Assembly: GCA_003979345.1 (NCBI GenBank)
Contig: RYVZ01000016.1
Span: 12,010 to 76,009 of the forward strand
Direction of reading: 5' to 3'
DNA from: Lachnospiraceae bacterium
GTDB taxonomy: Bacteria; Bacillota; Clostridia; Lachnospirales; Lachnospiraceae
Length of the DNA stretch: 64,000 nucleotides
Shown here piece after piece: positions 16,437 through 26,063 of this stretch. Both the position numbers and the translations under genes were made by a program. Every line of letters begins with the position of its first letter. The first letter of the stretch is position 1. Under the pieces are notes generated by a model. It had not been told where the DNA came from. It saw only the letters and a program-made list of their open reading frames with translations, and searched no databases.

Positions 16437-18038
16437 ATGCAGTTACAGGACTTGGAACAGTTTGAACAGATTGTGATCCAGTGTCATGATAATCCCGATG
16501 CGGACGCCCTTGCATCGGGATTTGGTCTATATCGTTATTTTTTTCAGAAAGGAAAGGACGTGCGGTTTATATACAGCGGACGGGGAAAAGCAGGGAAAAG
16601 CAATCTGGTGCTGATGCTGTCCGCGCTGAAGATTCCGGCGGAGTATGTGACGAACTTAGAACCTCCTGAACTGCTGGTCATGGCGGACTGCCAGTACGGA
16701 GCGGGCAATACGACGCGGTTCCAGGCGCAGAATGTGGCGGTGATCGATCATCACGAGCGGGACGACCGTGCGGCGCTTTCGGAAGTGCCGGAAGGGTTCA
16801 CGGAGATCAAGAGCAGCTATGGGAGCTGTGCGACGGTCGTCTGGCAGCTTTTATGCGGGGCGGGCTTTGACGTCAATGCGGATCCGGAGCTCGCGACGGC
16901 ACTTTATTATGGTCTGTATATGGATACGGGACAGCTGGGGGATATCTATCACCCGATGGACAAGGATCTGCGCGACGCGCTGCATTATGACAGGGGAATC
17001 TTTTCACAGTTAAAAAATACGAATCTTTCCCGCATGGAGTTGGAGATTGCGGGCGACGCGCTTCTAAACCACCGCATTTTGGAGCAGCAGCATTTTGCAA
17101 TCGTAAAAGTGAAACCCTGCGACTTAAATATTCTCGGCATCGTGAGCGATTTTGTGCTGCAGACGGATGTGGTCAATACCTGTGTGATCTACAGCACGCT
17201 TCCGGACGGGTACAAGCTGTCGTTTCGGAGCTGTGAAAAAGAGATCAAGGCGAGCGATCTTGCTTCTTTTTTTACTGCGGGAATCGGTTCGGGCGGCGGA
17301 CATGCGGAGAAGGCGGGCGGATTTATCCGAAGCGATCTGTTTGCGGAGCGCTGTCCCGGGGATACGCCGGAGACTTATTTTGAGCGGAGGATCGCCGAAT
17401 ATCTGCGAAGTTATGAGGTCATCTATGCAAAGGACTATGAGATTGATCTGTCCGGAATGAAGCGGTACCGTAAAAAAAAGCTGCCGCTGGGGTTTGTGGA
17501 GCTTGGCGAGGTTTATCCGGCAGGAACGCCGCTGCTTGTGCGTACGCTCGAGGGGGATCTGGAAATAAACGTAACGGATGACATTTATCTGATGGTCGGC
17601 ATTCAGGGAGAAGTATACCCGATCCGTGCGGAGAAATTTGCGAGGACGTACCGCCGGACAGATGAGCCGTATACGGTGAAGACGGAGTACATACCAAGCG
17701 TGCATAACCGTTTAGACGGCACCGTGCGCAATGTGTCCGGCTTTGTGAAAAGCTGCGTGCCGACAGGGGAGACACTTGTCTATGCGAAGAAAATCGACAG
17801 GCAGACGAAAATATTTACCGCATGGGACACCGTAAATTATATGCTGGGCAATCCGGGCGACATGATTGCCGCGCGGACGGATGATACGCACGATATTTAC
17901 ATCATAGAGCGGCAGATCTTCGGTCAGACCTACGAGGAGAACGGGGAGACGGAGAAGCCCGGGGAGACGGGAGATGCCGGAGATGTCAGAGAGCGGCAGA
18001 GAATCCCAAAACATGACAGAGAATGCCGGAGAACGTAA
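16437..18038 (+). CDS. DHH-family phosphoesterase with C-terminal extension
   Basis: A 533-residue protein. Residues 1-320 form a DHH/DHHA1 phosphoesterase: metal motifs HDNPDADALASG, MADCQYG and VIDHHE, and the substrate glycine motif GSGGGHAEKAGG. Such enzymes degrade short RNA or cyclic dinucleotide products (NrnA and GdpP relatives). The C-terminal 150 residues form an added domain ending in WDTVNYMLGNPGD and DIYIIERQIF, resembling PGDYG-type sequences. The final 30 residues are low-complexity. GGGGGAGC precedes the ATG. No membrane segments, so it is cytoplasmic. The exact substrate is open. Confidence 0.85.
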   Translation: MQLQDLEQFEQIVIQCHDNPDADALASGFGLYRYFFQKGKDVRFIYSGRGKAGKSNLVLMLSALKIPAEYVTNLEPPELLVMADCQYGAGNTTRFQAQNVAVIDHHERDDRAALSEVPEGFTEIKSSYGSCATVVWQLLCGAGFDVNADPELATALYYGLYMDTGQLGDIYHPMDKDLRDALHYDRGIFSQLKNTNLSRMELEIAGDALLNHRILEQQHFAIVKVKPCDLNILGIVSDFVLQTDVVNTCVIYSTLPDGYKLSFRSCEKEIKASDLASFFTAGIGSGGGHAEKAGGFIRSDLFAERCPGDTPETYFERRIAEYLRSYEVIYAKDYEIDLSGMKRYRKKKLPLGFVELGEVYPAGTPLLVRTLEGDLEINVTDDIYLMVGIQGEVYPIRAEKFARTYRRTDEPYTVKTEYIPSVHNRLDGTVRNVSGFVKSCVPTGETLVYAKKIDRQTKIFTAWDTVNYMLGNPGDMIAARTDDTHDIYIIERQIFGQTYEENGETEKPGETGDAGDVRERQRIPKHDRECRRT

Positions 18039-18145
18039 GGGAACGACAGAGAATGACAGAACATGACAGAACGCCGGAATAAGGGACAATGATTTGATGA
18101 ACTGCAGGCAGGGCGTCAACCGCCGGAACCGGATAAGGAGATCGG

Positions 18146-21100
18146 ATGGAAGAAAAGGAACGCGAAATAGATGAGGCGGGCGAGACCGTGAGCAGGAGCG
18201 AAACGGACAAGGCAGGAGGGACCGTGAATGAGAGCAAAACAGGTAAAGCGGGCTGGACTTCGAATGAGAGTAAAGCGGTTCAGGCGGGTGAGAGCGTGAA
18301 TGGGGACGACGCGGAGGGCGGGAACGCAGGGTTCCGCTATGACGCATTTATCAGTTACCGTCATGCGCCGCTTGATCTGTACGTCGCACAGACGCTGCAG
18401 CGCAGGCTTGAGACTTTTAAGGTTCCGAAGCTTGCCGACAAGGAGACAAAGGAGCTGGGGAAAAAGAGCATACGGCGTATTTTCCGGGACAAGGACGAGC
18501 TTCCGCTTGCCGGAAATCTGTCCGAGCCGATCATGGAGGCGCTGTCTTCTTCCGAAAATCTGATTGTTATCTGTTCTCCGCGCATATTGGAATCCCTGTG
18601 GTGCAGGCGGGAGATCGAGACCTTTATCTCACTGCGTGGAATGGATCATGTGTATGCCGTACTGATCGAGGGAGAACCGGAAGAGGCGTTTCCGGAACCG
18701 CTCCGCACGATCAAAAAAGAGGTCGAGGGCGAGGACGGCATCGTTACAATCGTGGAGGTTCCGGTTGAACCGCTTGCGGCGGACGTGCGTGGAAAGTCGA
18801 AGGCAGAAGTGAACAAAAAGATCAAGCAGGAGATGCTCAGGCTTGTTGCACCAATGCTGGGCTGTTCCTATGATGATCTGCGCCAGCGCCATAAGATGAG
18901 AAGGTTGAAGCGCATGCTGGTGACGGCTGCTGCCGCCGCAGGTGCGTTGTTCTTGTTTGGCGCATTCAGTGCATGGCAGGCATTCCGCATCAAGCTGCAG
19001 TCCGACCATATTGCGGAACAGTCTGAGGAGATCATGGCGCAGTCGGAAGAAATTGCGGAACAGTCCAAAGAGATCATGGCACAGTCCGGGGAAATTCAGG
19101 CACAGGCGCAGTCTTTATATGCATTTCAAAGCCGTTCTTTGAGTGAGACGGCGCTGCAGCTTTATGAGAGCGGAGACAGACGGCGGGCGCTGCTTGTGGC
19201 TCTAGAGGGACTTCCGGAGGACCTTGCCAATCCGGACAGACCCATCGTTGCGCAGACTGAGGCGGCGCTGGCAGAGATTCTTCAGGTCTATGCGAACGGT
19301 GAAGCGCATCGTCCGTTCGCACTGTTTGAGCACGATGCGCAGACGACCGTGATGTCCGTATCACCGTCCGGAACGCGTCTTGCTTCCGTGGATAGCATGG
19401 GTCAGCTGTATTGCTGGGATATCAGGGAGGGAACGCTGTTAGTCAAGGGTCAGGAGTCGGTTGAAACAACATATGAGATATCGCCTGTCTTTTTGGATGA
19501 AGAGCGGGTGCTATATGTGACGGAAGACAGCATTGTATGCGCTGACAGCAGCAATCTAGACAGACGGTACACGATTCCGGATATGAAAGTCATTGCACTT
19601 GCGGTCTCACCGGATCTTACCCGTTTTGCGGTTGCGCAGAACAGCTATCAGGTCGCTGTTTATGATGCGGCGGACGGTTCGCTGATCGCATGCTATGAAG
19701 ATGAGGGGCAGGCAGAGACGATCGGATGGAATCTGACTTTTTCTGAGGACGGGAAGCGTCTCTTGTTTGAAGGCGCATACGGGGACGGCAGTGCTTACCG
19801 GATCATACGGGAGGATGATGCCGCGCGTGCCATCTCAATTGATGCTGAGAGCGCTGAGGTTTTGGCTGAGTATCAGGTTCCGCACCGTTACATATCGACG
19901 ATATACAGTGATCCGGATGGCGTCACTTATCTGATAGCGATCGGAAGCTCTATGGCGTCGCCTGAAAGCATGGAGATCGGACAGTCGCTGACCTGCTATG
20001 AGCCGGACGGCAGTATCCGCTGGGAAATCGATGACCGGCAGAGCAAGGGAGGACCGCTCAGACTGTTTCGGGACATGGTCGTTTATACGAGCGGTGATGA
20101 GGTATGCATGGTCTCTAAAAAGGATGGAAGCACGGTGCAGGAGCTGCATTATCCGGCGGACGTATTGAGGCTTGGAGTGGATGCGGAAGAACGGATGATC
20201 ATGGCAACGCTTGACGATGGGACGATGCGCTTTGATGTGATGACGGAGAGGGGAGTCGTTACCCGGACTTATCTGGAGCCGGACAGCAAATGGATGCTGG
20301 ATGTATTAAATGCCCGTGATACGCTGGTCTTGCAGCAGAGGGCGTCAAATTGTATTTATCTGCACCGGCTCGCATACGGTGTTAATGGACAGGAAACTGC
20401 AAATACCGGACATATCTATTATTATTCGGAAGCCGATAAGGAAGGCAGGCTGTTTCTTTATGACTACGAGAATTATCTTGTCTATGATATGCGTTCTGAC
20501 GAGGTGCTGTATCAATATGATGCCGGAGAACAGGACGAGACGGTGAAAGGGCTGATCGTGCTGGATGATTCTTTCTTGGTCATTACAAAGGACATGGTGC
20601 GGATCTATGATTCTGCGACGGGAGAATTGACCGGGAGTGCGGCGGTGTCTGTCTATAACTGGGCATTTAACGGCGGGGCGCTTTATTACAATGGCATGGA
20701 AGGCTGCCTGTGTAAGCTGGAGCTGCCGTCCTGTCAGGTGACGGAGGTCGCGCAGGATAAAAATCTTTCAAAACTGTTGGTGTCAGGGAACGGGCGGTTT
20801 GCAATCGAATATGATACGTATGACTTCGATTTTTGCATTGATATCGGGAGCGGCGAGGGGTATGAGCTTCCGACGGCATGTAAGATGATGGCGGCAGATC
20901 AGGAAGGGGAAACTTATCTGGCAGTGGATCAGAACACGATGCAGCTCATGCACGTCCGCTTTGGGGAACAGGAACCGCTCTCACAGATGAGTGCGCAGAC
21001 CGCCTTTATCAAGAGCATCGGCTTTTCGCCGGACGGGTCCTGCTTTTTTATCTGCTATACGGATAATCGTCTGGAAATTTATGACACCGGCAGCTTTACA

Positions 21101-21403
21101 CTTGTACAGTCGTATCGGGAACTGAATGCTGTTTCCGAATGGAGGGATCTTGGCGGGCGACGCACGCTTCTGTGCGGCTCGGATGATTCTTATATTTTGG
21201 ACGGGGATAACAATATTCTGTACCGGATACCGGGCTGTATGGCGGTTTCCGTGGAACTTAATAAGGTGTACTCTGCGTCGGGATCGACATTGTATTCCTA
21301 CCCGCTCTATGATCTTGAGCGGCTGGTAGAAGAAGCGCGGGATGTACTTGGTGATACCGCTGTGCTGACGCCGGAAGAGAGAAGACTTTACTATATTGAG
21401 TAG
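18146..21403 (+). CDS. TIR domain - membrane helix - beta-propeller protein
   Basis: A 1085-residue protein. Residues 1-60 are a low-complexity charged repeat. A TIR domain (about 65-185) starts YDAFISYRH and contains SLWCRREIE, where Glu156 sits at the position used for NAD cleavage in catalytic TIRs. A membrane helix lies at about 257-280. It is followed by a coiled coil of seven-residue-like repeats (SEEIMAQ/SKEIMAQ, 287-322) and then about 700 residues of beta-propeller/WD40-like repeats. The TIR domain should be cytoplasmic and the propeller external. AAGGAG precedes the ATG. It is 107 bases after the DHH gene. Similar TIR proteins are familiar from Lachnospiraceae, but no function is known to me. 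Confidence 0.88.
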   Translation: MEEKEREIDEAGETVSRSETDKAGGTVNESKTGKAGWTSNESKAVQAGESVNGDDAEGGNAGFRYDAFISYRHAPLDLYVAQTLQRRLETFKVPKLADKETKELGKKSIRRIFRDKDELPLAGNLSEPIMEALSSSENLIVICSPRILESLWCRREIETFISLRGMDHVYAVLIEGEPEEAFPEPLRTIKKEVEGEDGIVTIVEVPVEPLAADVRGKSKAEVNKKIKQEMLRLVAPMLGCSYDDLRQRHKMRRLKRMLVTAAAAAGALFLFGAFSAWQAFRIKLQSDHIAEQSEEIMAQSEEIAEQSKEIMAQSGEIQAQAQSLYAFQSRSLSETALQLYESGDRRRALLVALEGLPEDLANPDRPIVAQTEAALAEILQVYANGEAHRPFALFEHDAQTTVMSVSPSGTRLASVDSMGQLYCWDIREGTLLVKGQESVETTYEISPVFLDEERVLYVTEDSIVCADSSNLDRRYTIPDMKVIALAVSPDLTRFAVAQNSYQVAVYDAADGSLIACYEDEGQAETIGWNLTFSEDGKRLLFEGAYGDGSAYRIIREDDAARAISIDAESAEVLAEYQVPHRYISTIYSDPDGVTYLIAIGSSMASPESMEIGQSLTCYEPDGSIRWEIDDRQSKGGPLRLFRDMVVYTSGDEVCMVSKKDGSTVQELHYPADVLRLGVDAEERMIMATLDDGTMRFDVMTERGVVTRTYLEPDSKWMLDVLNARDTLVLQQRASNCIYLHRLAYGVNGQETANTGHIYYYSEADKEGRLFLYDYENYLVYDMRSDEVLYQYDAGEQDETVKGLIVLDDSFLVITKDMVRIYDSATGELTGSAAVSVYNWAFNGGALYYNGMEGCLCKLELPSCQVTEVAQDKNLSKLLVSGNGRFAIEYDTYDFDFCIDIGSGEGYELPTACKMMAADQEGETYLAVDQNTMQLMHVRFGEQEPLSQMSAQTAFIKSIGFSPDGSCFFICYTDNRLEIYDTGSFTLVQSYRELNAVSEWRDLGGRRTLLCGSDDSYILDGDNNILYRIPGCMAVSVELNKVYSASGSTLYSYPLYDLERLVEEARDVLGDTAVLTPEERRLYYIE

Positions 21404-21594
21404 GGCAGCCGTGCCCGCGCCGCTTGAGGACGGAGAGAGAAATCATGTCCGCGGCATGTTTGACGCAAAATATGGATAGAATAGACTGAGGATGCGGAAT
21501 CATCCGGACGGCGGATAGGGACCGGCAGAAGAATGCGCCGGACAGACACTGTATTAGGCAATTGCCTGACACCGTATCGGAAAAAGGAGAAGGA

Positions 21595-22566
21595 TTGAAG
21601 TGGTTTGATTTACATTGCGATACCCTGACGGCATGTAAAGAGCAGGGGCTGCCGATGCGAAGCAATCAAAAGACGCAGCTCGATTTTGCCAGACTGCGCG
21701 GCGCGGGAGCGCTTGCGCAATGCTTTGCTATCTTTCTGGATCGCAAAGCATGTGACCAGAGGGGGATATCGCCGTGGCAGCGCTATGAGGAGCTGCGAGA
21801 TTTCTTTTTTGAAGAGTTAAAAAAGAACAGCGATTTAGTATGCCGGATCAGCACGGCAGAGGAGCTTGCGCATGCGGAGGCTGCCGGAAAGACCGGTGCA
21901 ATCCTGACCGTGGAAGGCGGGGAGCTGCTCTGTGGCAGGAAACAGCTTTGCGACAATGAAAAAGAAAACTCAGAAACGCTTCGCGGGCGCCTTGACCGGA
22001 TGTGGTCGGACGGCGTGCGCATGCTGACGCTCACATGGAATTATGAAAACTGCTTGGGATATCCGAACGGCAATGCGGGCGGATTAAAGCGGGCAGGGTT
22101 TGAAGCGGTGGCGTATATGCAGGAGCTCGGTATGATCGTGGACGTCTCGCATTTGTCCGACCAGGGATTTTTTGATGTGATGAAAGCGGCAAAGAAGCCG
22201 GTTGCCGCCTCACATTCCTGTGCGCGGAGCCTGTGCGGGCACCAGAGGAACTTAACAGATGAACAGTTGAGGGCGATCGGCGAAAACGGCGGGGTTGTGG
22301 GCGTGAACTTTCATGCCCCGTTCTTAAAAGAAAACGGAGTTTCCGGAAGTGTGGAGCAAGTTGCGCGTCATCTGGCGCAGATCATGAATTGCGCGGGGGG
22401 AACTGCAGCGGCGCTTGGCTCTGATTATGACGGTATCCCGGAGGATCCTGAGTGGGGCGGCGGACAGGGGATCACGCGTCTGATCGAGGCGCTTTCCCGG
22501 TATTTTGACGCGGAGACCATAGATAACATCTGTTACAAAAATGCACTGCGCCTGTTTTCACAGTGA
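21595..22566 (+). CDS. Membrane dipeptidase (peptidase M19 family)
   Basis: A 323-residue protein with the M19 zinc-site motifs: FDLHCDTLT at the start, TVEGGELL, VDVSHLSDQGF, ASHSCARSLCGHQRNL and LGSDYDGIPEDPEWG. These enzymes hydrolyse dipeptides, often with D-residues. No signal peptide is seen, as in most bacterial members. The start is a TTG at 21595: AAGGAG at 21584-21589 is correctly placed for it, and the protein then begins at the conserved KWFDLHCDT. It follows the TIR gene by 190 bases and precedes a Cof-type phosphatase. Confidence 0.92.
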   Translation: MKWFDLHCDTLTACKEQGLPMRSNQKTQLDFARLRGAGALAQCFAIFLDRKACDQRGISPWQRYEELRDFFFEELKKNSDLVCRISTAEELAHAEAAGKTGAILTVEGGELLCGRKQLCDNEKENSETLRGRLDRMWSDGVRMLTLTWNYENCLGYPNGNAGGLKRAGFEAVAYMQELGMIVDVSHLSDQGFFDVMKAAKKPVAASHSCARSLCGHQRNLTDEQLRAIGENGGVVGVNFHAPFLKENGVSGSVEQVARHLAQIMNCAGGTAAALGSDYDGIPEDPEWGGGQGITRLIEALSRYFDAETIDNICYKNALRLFSQ

Positions 22567-22650
22567 GGCGGGAAGAGAAGTTCTTAGATTTTGATATTTT
22601 ACATTGGGATTTTGGAGTCCGATGCAATACGGAAGGGATAGAAGAATTGT

Positions 22651-23472
22651 ATGCTTGAAAAACTGATCTTTTTTGACGTGGACGGGACGCTGGTACAGTT
22701 TGACGGAACCATGCCGCATTCCACGAAAGAAGCGCTGCGGCGCGCGAGGGAAAACGGACACAAGCTGGTTATCTGCACGGGAAGGAGCAAATTTCAGATC
22801 TACCCCTGGCTTCTCGAGCTGAAATTTGACGGTATTGTTGCGGCAGCGGGCGCCTATGTGGAATGGAAGGATCAGTGCGTCAGCCATCAGATGGTCTCAG
22901 CGGAAGCGTTGCAAAGCTTTGTTTCTTATTTTGCGAAAGAACAGATTCCTTATTGTTTACAAACCGTGAATGGTGCGATCGCAACGGCTGCGAACGAACA
23001 TGCGATCCTGCAGTTATTTGAGGATAAGTTTTGCGTGTCAAAGGAACAGGTCAGACAGGTATTCGGTGGAATGACGCTCGATAATGAACCCGGGAAACGT
23101 ACGGATATTGAAAAAATGATCTATTATGACTCTCCCTACCCGGTTTCCGAGGTTGCGAAAGTGCTTGCGCCTGCATTTGACGTGACGGTCACAAGCTTTG
23201 CGCAGGCGGATGAATCAAGCGGGGAAGTGACGCTTGCGGGAATCACGAAATCCTATGGCATGAAAAAACTGATGGAATATGCAGGCTATACAAAGAATGA
23301 TACCATCGCGTTCGGCGACGGTTTTAATGATCTGGATATGCTTCAGTTTGCAGGGCTCGGGATCGCGATGGGAAATGCAGTGGAACCGGTCAGGAACGTG
23401 GCGGATAAGGTGACGGCGTGCGTGGATGAGGATGGAATTTTGTGTGCGCTTTCGGAGCTTGCGCTCATATAA
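22651..23472 (+). CDS. HAD-superfamily phosphatase, Cof type
   Basis: A 273-residue enzyme with HAD motif I FFDVDGTLV, motif II VICTGR, a C2-type cap in the middle and motif IV FGDGFNDLDML. This is the Cof/YkrA-like group that dephosphorylates sugar phosphates or flavin and other cofactor intermediates; the substrate cannot be told from sequence. Soluble. The ribosome site upstream is weak. It may be co-transcribed with the M19 gene, 84 bases upstream. Confidence 0.92.
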   Translation: MLEKLIFFDVDGTLVQFDGTMPHSTKEALRRARENGHKLVICTGRSKFQIYPWLLELKFDGIVAAAGAYVEWKDQCVSHQMVSAEALQSFVSYFAKEQIPYCLQTVNGAIATAANEHAILQLFEDKFCVSKEQVRQVFGGMTLDNEPGKRTDIEKMIYYDSPYPVSEVAKVLAPAFDVTVTSFAQADESSGEVTLAGITKSYGMKKLMEYAGYTKNDTIAFGDGFNDLDMLQFAGLGIAMGNAVEPVRNVADKVTACVDEDGILCALSELALI

Positions 23473-23594
23473 AATATCTTGTGGCGCTCTTTTGGAAAAT
23501 ATGCTACACTATAACAGATCATATGGTTAAAGGGGTAAACGAAAATATGGCAGTCCTATTTTCGTTTGGTTGGGATAAAGAGGAATTGTGGCGG

Positions 23595-24647
23595 ATGAAC
23601 CTTCGAAAGATGACGATACCGCTTCTTGCGGGATTCGTGCTTTTTTCCTGTGCGGCGTGCGGCAGCGGTAAGAAGAGTACGAACCTGCAGGCGGGCATGG
23701 ATTACATAGAGAGCGCTGAATATGATAATGCGCTCACCTGTTTTGATGCGGGAGAGGCGGCGGGAGAGGACCGTGAGCTTTTATACCGTGCAAAAGGAAT
23801 CGCTTATATCGGGAAAATGCAGTATGGGGATGCGGTCGATGCTTTTTTGGCAGCGCTTTCATGCTGTGACGGGACACTGACGAGTCTGGAATATGACATC
23901 AACTATTACCTTGCGACAGCCTATTATAAGGGCGGGGATTACTTAAGCGCGTTCGATACGTATAGCGCGATTCTGGCGTTAAAGCCTAAAGAGGCGCAGG
24001 CATACTATCTGCGCGGGATCTCTGCGATCTCCATGGGGTATCACGATCAGGCTGTTTCGGATTTTGACAGGGCTGTCAGCCTGAATAAGGATAATTATTC
24101 GATGTATATCGATATTTATCTGATCCTTGATAAATACGGTTTTTCTCAGGAGGGACAGACCTATCTTGAAAATGCGATGAGCGCAGGAAGCCGTAGTATG
24201 TCCGACTATGAAAAAGGGCGTATCTGCTATTATATGGGCGATTACGAGAATGCCTGCACTTATCTGGATAATGCGAACAAGGCGAACACGAATGAGACGA
24301 TCGTCTTAGAGCTCGGCAAGGCGTATGAGGCGACGGGGGATGTCAATTTTGCCGCGTCCATCTATGTCAATTATCTGTCTAATTACGGGGAGAGCGCGGC
24401 GATCTACAACCAGCTCGGAAACTGTAAGCTTGCGACAGGGGATTATCAGGCGGCGCTTGATGCGATCGCAAGCGGCATTGCAATGAATAATATGGATGTT
24501 ATGCAGACACTCAAATACAATGAAATCGTAGCGTATGAGTATATGGGCGATTTCAAAAAAGCATGCGTGCTGATGGAAAACTATCTTGCCGCTTATCCGG
24601 ATGACGAGCGGGCTCAGAGAGAGTATGAGTTTCTGCGCACCCGATAA
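23595..24647 (+). CDS. TPR-repeat lipoprotein
   Basis: A 350-residue protein with a lipoprotein signal (IPLLAGFVLFSCAACGSG) followed by about eight tetratricopeptide repeats, for example ALTCFDAGEAAGEDRELLYRAKG and YYLRGISAISMGYHDQAVSDFD. Such repeats form a protein-binding superhelix; here it would lie outside the membrane. AGAGGA about ten bases before ATG 23595 supports this start; the frame extends upstream to 23442 but without a signal-peptide-compatible beginning. Function unknown. Confidence 0.85.
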   Translation: MNLRKMTIPLLAGFVLFSCAACGSGKKSTNLQAGMDYIESAEYDNALTCFDAGEAAGEDRELLYRAKGIAYIGKMQYGDAVDAFLAALSCCDGTLTSLEYDINYYLATAYYKGGDYLSAFDTYSAILALKPKEAQAYYLRGISAISMGYHDQAVSDFDRAVSLNKDNYSMYIDIYLILDKYGFSQEGQTYLENAMSAGSRSMSDYEKGRICYYMGDYENACTYLDNANKANTNETIVLELGKAYEATGDVNFAASIYVNYLSNYGESAAIYNQLGNCKLATGDYQAALDAIASGIAMNNMDVMQTLKYNEIVAYEYMGDFKKACVLMENYLAAYPDDERAQREYEFLRTR

Positions 24648-24729
24648 GATTGTGCCGGGAAGTCAAAATGAACGTGAATGAAAATAGAAAAACGCGGATC
24701 AAGATCCGGGAGAATGTGAGGGAAAGATC

Positions 24730-25131
24730 ATGAACGATTTATTTTTGCGTGTCAAAGGAATTGTAAAAAAAGATGATAAGTATCTGGTCATCAAGAGATG
24801 GGTGGACGACAGGATCCCAGATCCGTTCGTATGGGAATTTTTTGACGGAGAGGTTGCGCATGGCGAAGCGCCGGACATGGCAGTGTTGCGCGTGATCCGC
24901 GACACGATCAGCGTGGAGGGGGCCATTGAAAAGATCGTTTATACATGGTCACAGATGATCGGGGATACCCAGTGCGTGGGTCTTGCCTATGTGTGCAATA
25001 TTGAAGCGGACGACGCTGCTTTCGTACTGCCGGAAGAGTTTGGCGGCTGGGAATGGATCACGAGGGATCAGTTCGAGAATTACATTGAGAACCGCTATGT
25101 GCTGAAAGACTTAGAGGGGGTAGTGCTGTAA
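24730..25131 (+). CDS. Nudix-fold protein with degenerate Nudix box
   Basis: A 133-residue protein. The N-terminal strand pair (FLRVKGIVKKDDKYLVIKR), the WEFFDGEVAHGE segment and the C-terminal WEWITRDQF match the Nudix hydrolase fold. The catalytic box should read G(5)E(7)RE..EE; here the second half is RVIRDTISVEG, lacking the metal-binding glutamates. It is therefore probably not a normal pyrophosphatase and may be a ligand-binding relative. It ends three bases before pyrF and is likely translated with it. Confidence 0.72.
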   Translation: MNDLFLRVKGIVKKDDKYLVIKRWVDDRIPDPFVWEFFDGEVAHGEAPDMAVLRVIRDTISVEGAIEKIVYTWSQMIGDTQCVGLAYVCNIEADDAAFVLPEEFGGWEWITRDQFENYIENRYVLKDLEGVVL

Positions 25132-25133
25132 TT

Positions 25134-26063
25134 ATGATACAAAAGCTCATTCAGAACATACAGAAAACGGATGCGCCGATCGTGGTCGGTTTAGACCCGA
25201 TGCTTTCTTACATACCGGAACATATTAGGAAAAAAGCATTTGAAGAATTTGGAGAGACGCTTTCAGGCGCCGCTGAAGCGGTCTGGCAGTATAACAAGGC
25301 AATTGTCGACGCGGTGTACGATCTGATCCCGGCAGTCAAGCCGCAGATTGCGATGTATGAGCAGTTCGGCATCGCGGGTATGACGGCATTTCAAAAGACC
25401 ATTGATTATTGTAAGGAAAAAGGGCTTGTCGTGATCGGAGACGTTAAGCGCGGTGACATTGGCAGTACGTCGGCGGCATATGCCGCGGGACATTTGGGAC
25501 GTGTGCAGATCGGAAGCAAAAGCTATGCGGCGTTCGATGAAGATTTTTCGACGGTCAATCCCTATTTGGGAAGCGACGGAGTGAAGCCTTTCGTGGATGT
25601 TTGCAGAGAAGAGAAAAAGGGCATTTTTGTGTTGGTAAAGACAAGTAATCCGAGCAGCGGGGAATTTCAGGACCGGCTGATCGATGGAAAGCCGCTCTAT
25701 GAGCATGTCGGAGAGAAGGTTGCCCAGTGGGGCGCGGACTGCATGGAAGGTGAGTACAGTTTGGTCGGCGCAGTCGTCGGCGCGACGTATCCCGAGGAGG
25801 GCATGCGTCTTCGAAAGATCATGCCGAATGCGTACATCCTTGTGCCCGGCTACGGTGCTCAGGGCGGAAAAGGCGCAGACTTGGCGCATTTCTTCAACAA
25901 AGACGGACTTGGCGCGATCATCAGTTCTTCGCGCGGCATCATTGCGGCGTACCGTCAGGAGCAGTACAGCCGGTTTGGAGAACTGAATTTTGCAGACGCG
26001 TCGAGAGAGGCAGTCCTTGATATGCGCGAGGATATCAGGCAGGCGCTTGCGGCAAGAAAATAG
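25134..26063 (+). CDS. pyrF: Orotidine 5'-phosphate decarboxylase
   Basis: A 309-residue enzyme of the longer PyrF subfamily. It converts OMP to UMP, the last step of pyrimidine synthesis. Signature residues: VVGLDPML near the start, PAVKPQIAMYEQFG, and the catalytic DVKRGDIGSTSAAYA around residue 105, with the phosphate-binding VPGYGAQGG and SSSRGI near the C-terminus. It starts directly after the Nudix-like gene. pyrE lies 555 bases downstream with its own probable promoter. Confidence 0.97.
   Translation: MIQKLIQNIQKTDAPIVVGLDPMLSYIPEHIRKKAFEEFGETLSGAAEAVWQYNKAIVDAVYDLIPAVKPQIAMYEQFGIAGMTAFQKTIDYCKEKGLVVIGDVKRGDIGSTSAAYAAGHLGRVQIGSKSYAAFDEDFSTVNPYLGSDGVKPFVDVCREEKKGIFVLVKTSNPSSGEFQDRLIDGKPLYEHVGEKVAQWGADCMEGEYSLVGAVVGATYPEEGMRLRKIMPNAYILVPGYGAQGGKGADLAHFFNKDGLGAIISSSRGIIAAYRQEQYSRFGELNFADASREAVLDMREDIRQALAARK

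Noticed and set aside
16172..16465. 97-codon frame with a duplicated KEKQATRSGIC peptide
   Set aside because: It is made by the direct repeat in the DHH leader and overlaps the ends of greA and the DHH gene.
17712..18347. Minus-strand 211-codon frame rich in Ser/Arg/Pro
   Set aside because: Shadow of the low-complexity DHH C-terminus and TIR N-terminus; no start signals.
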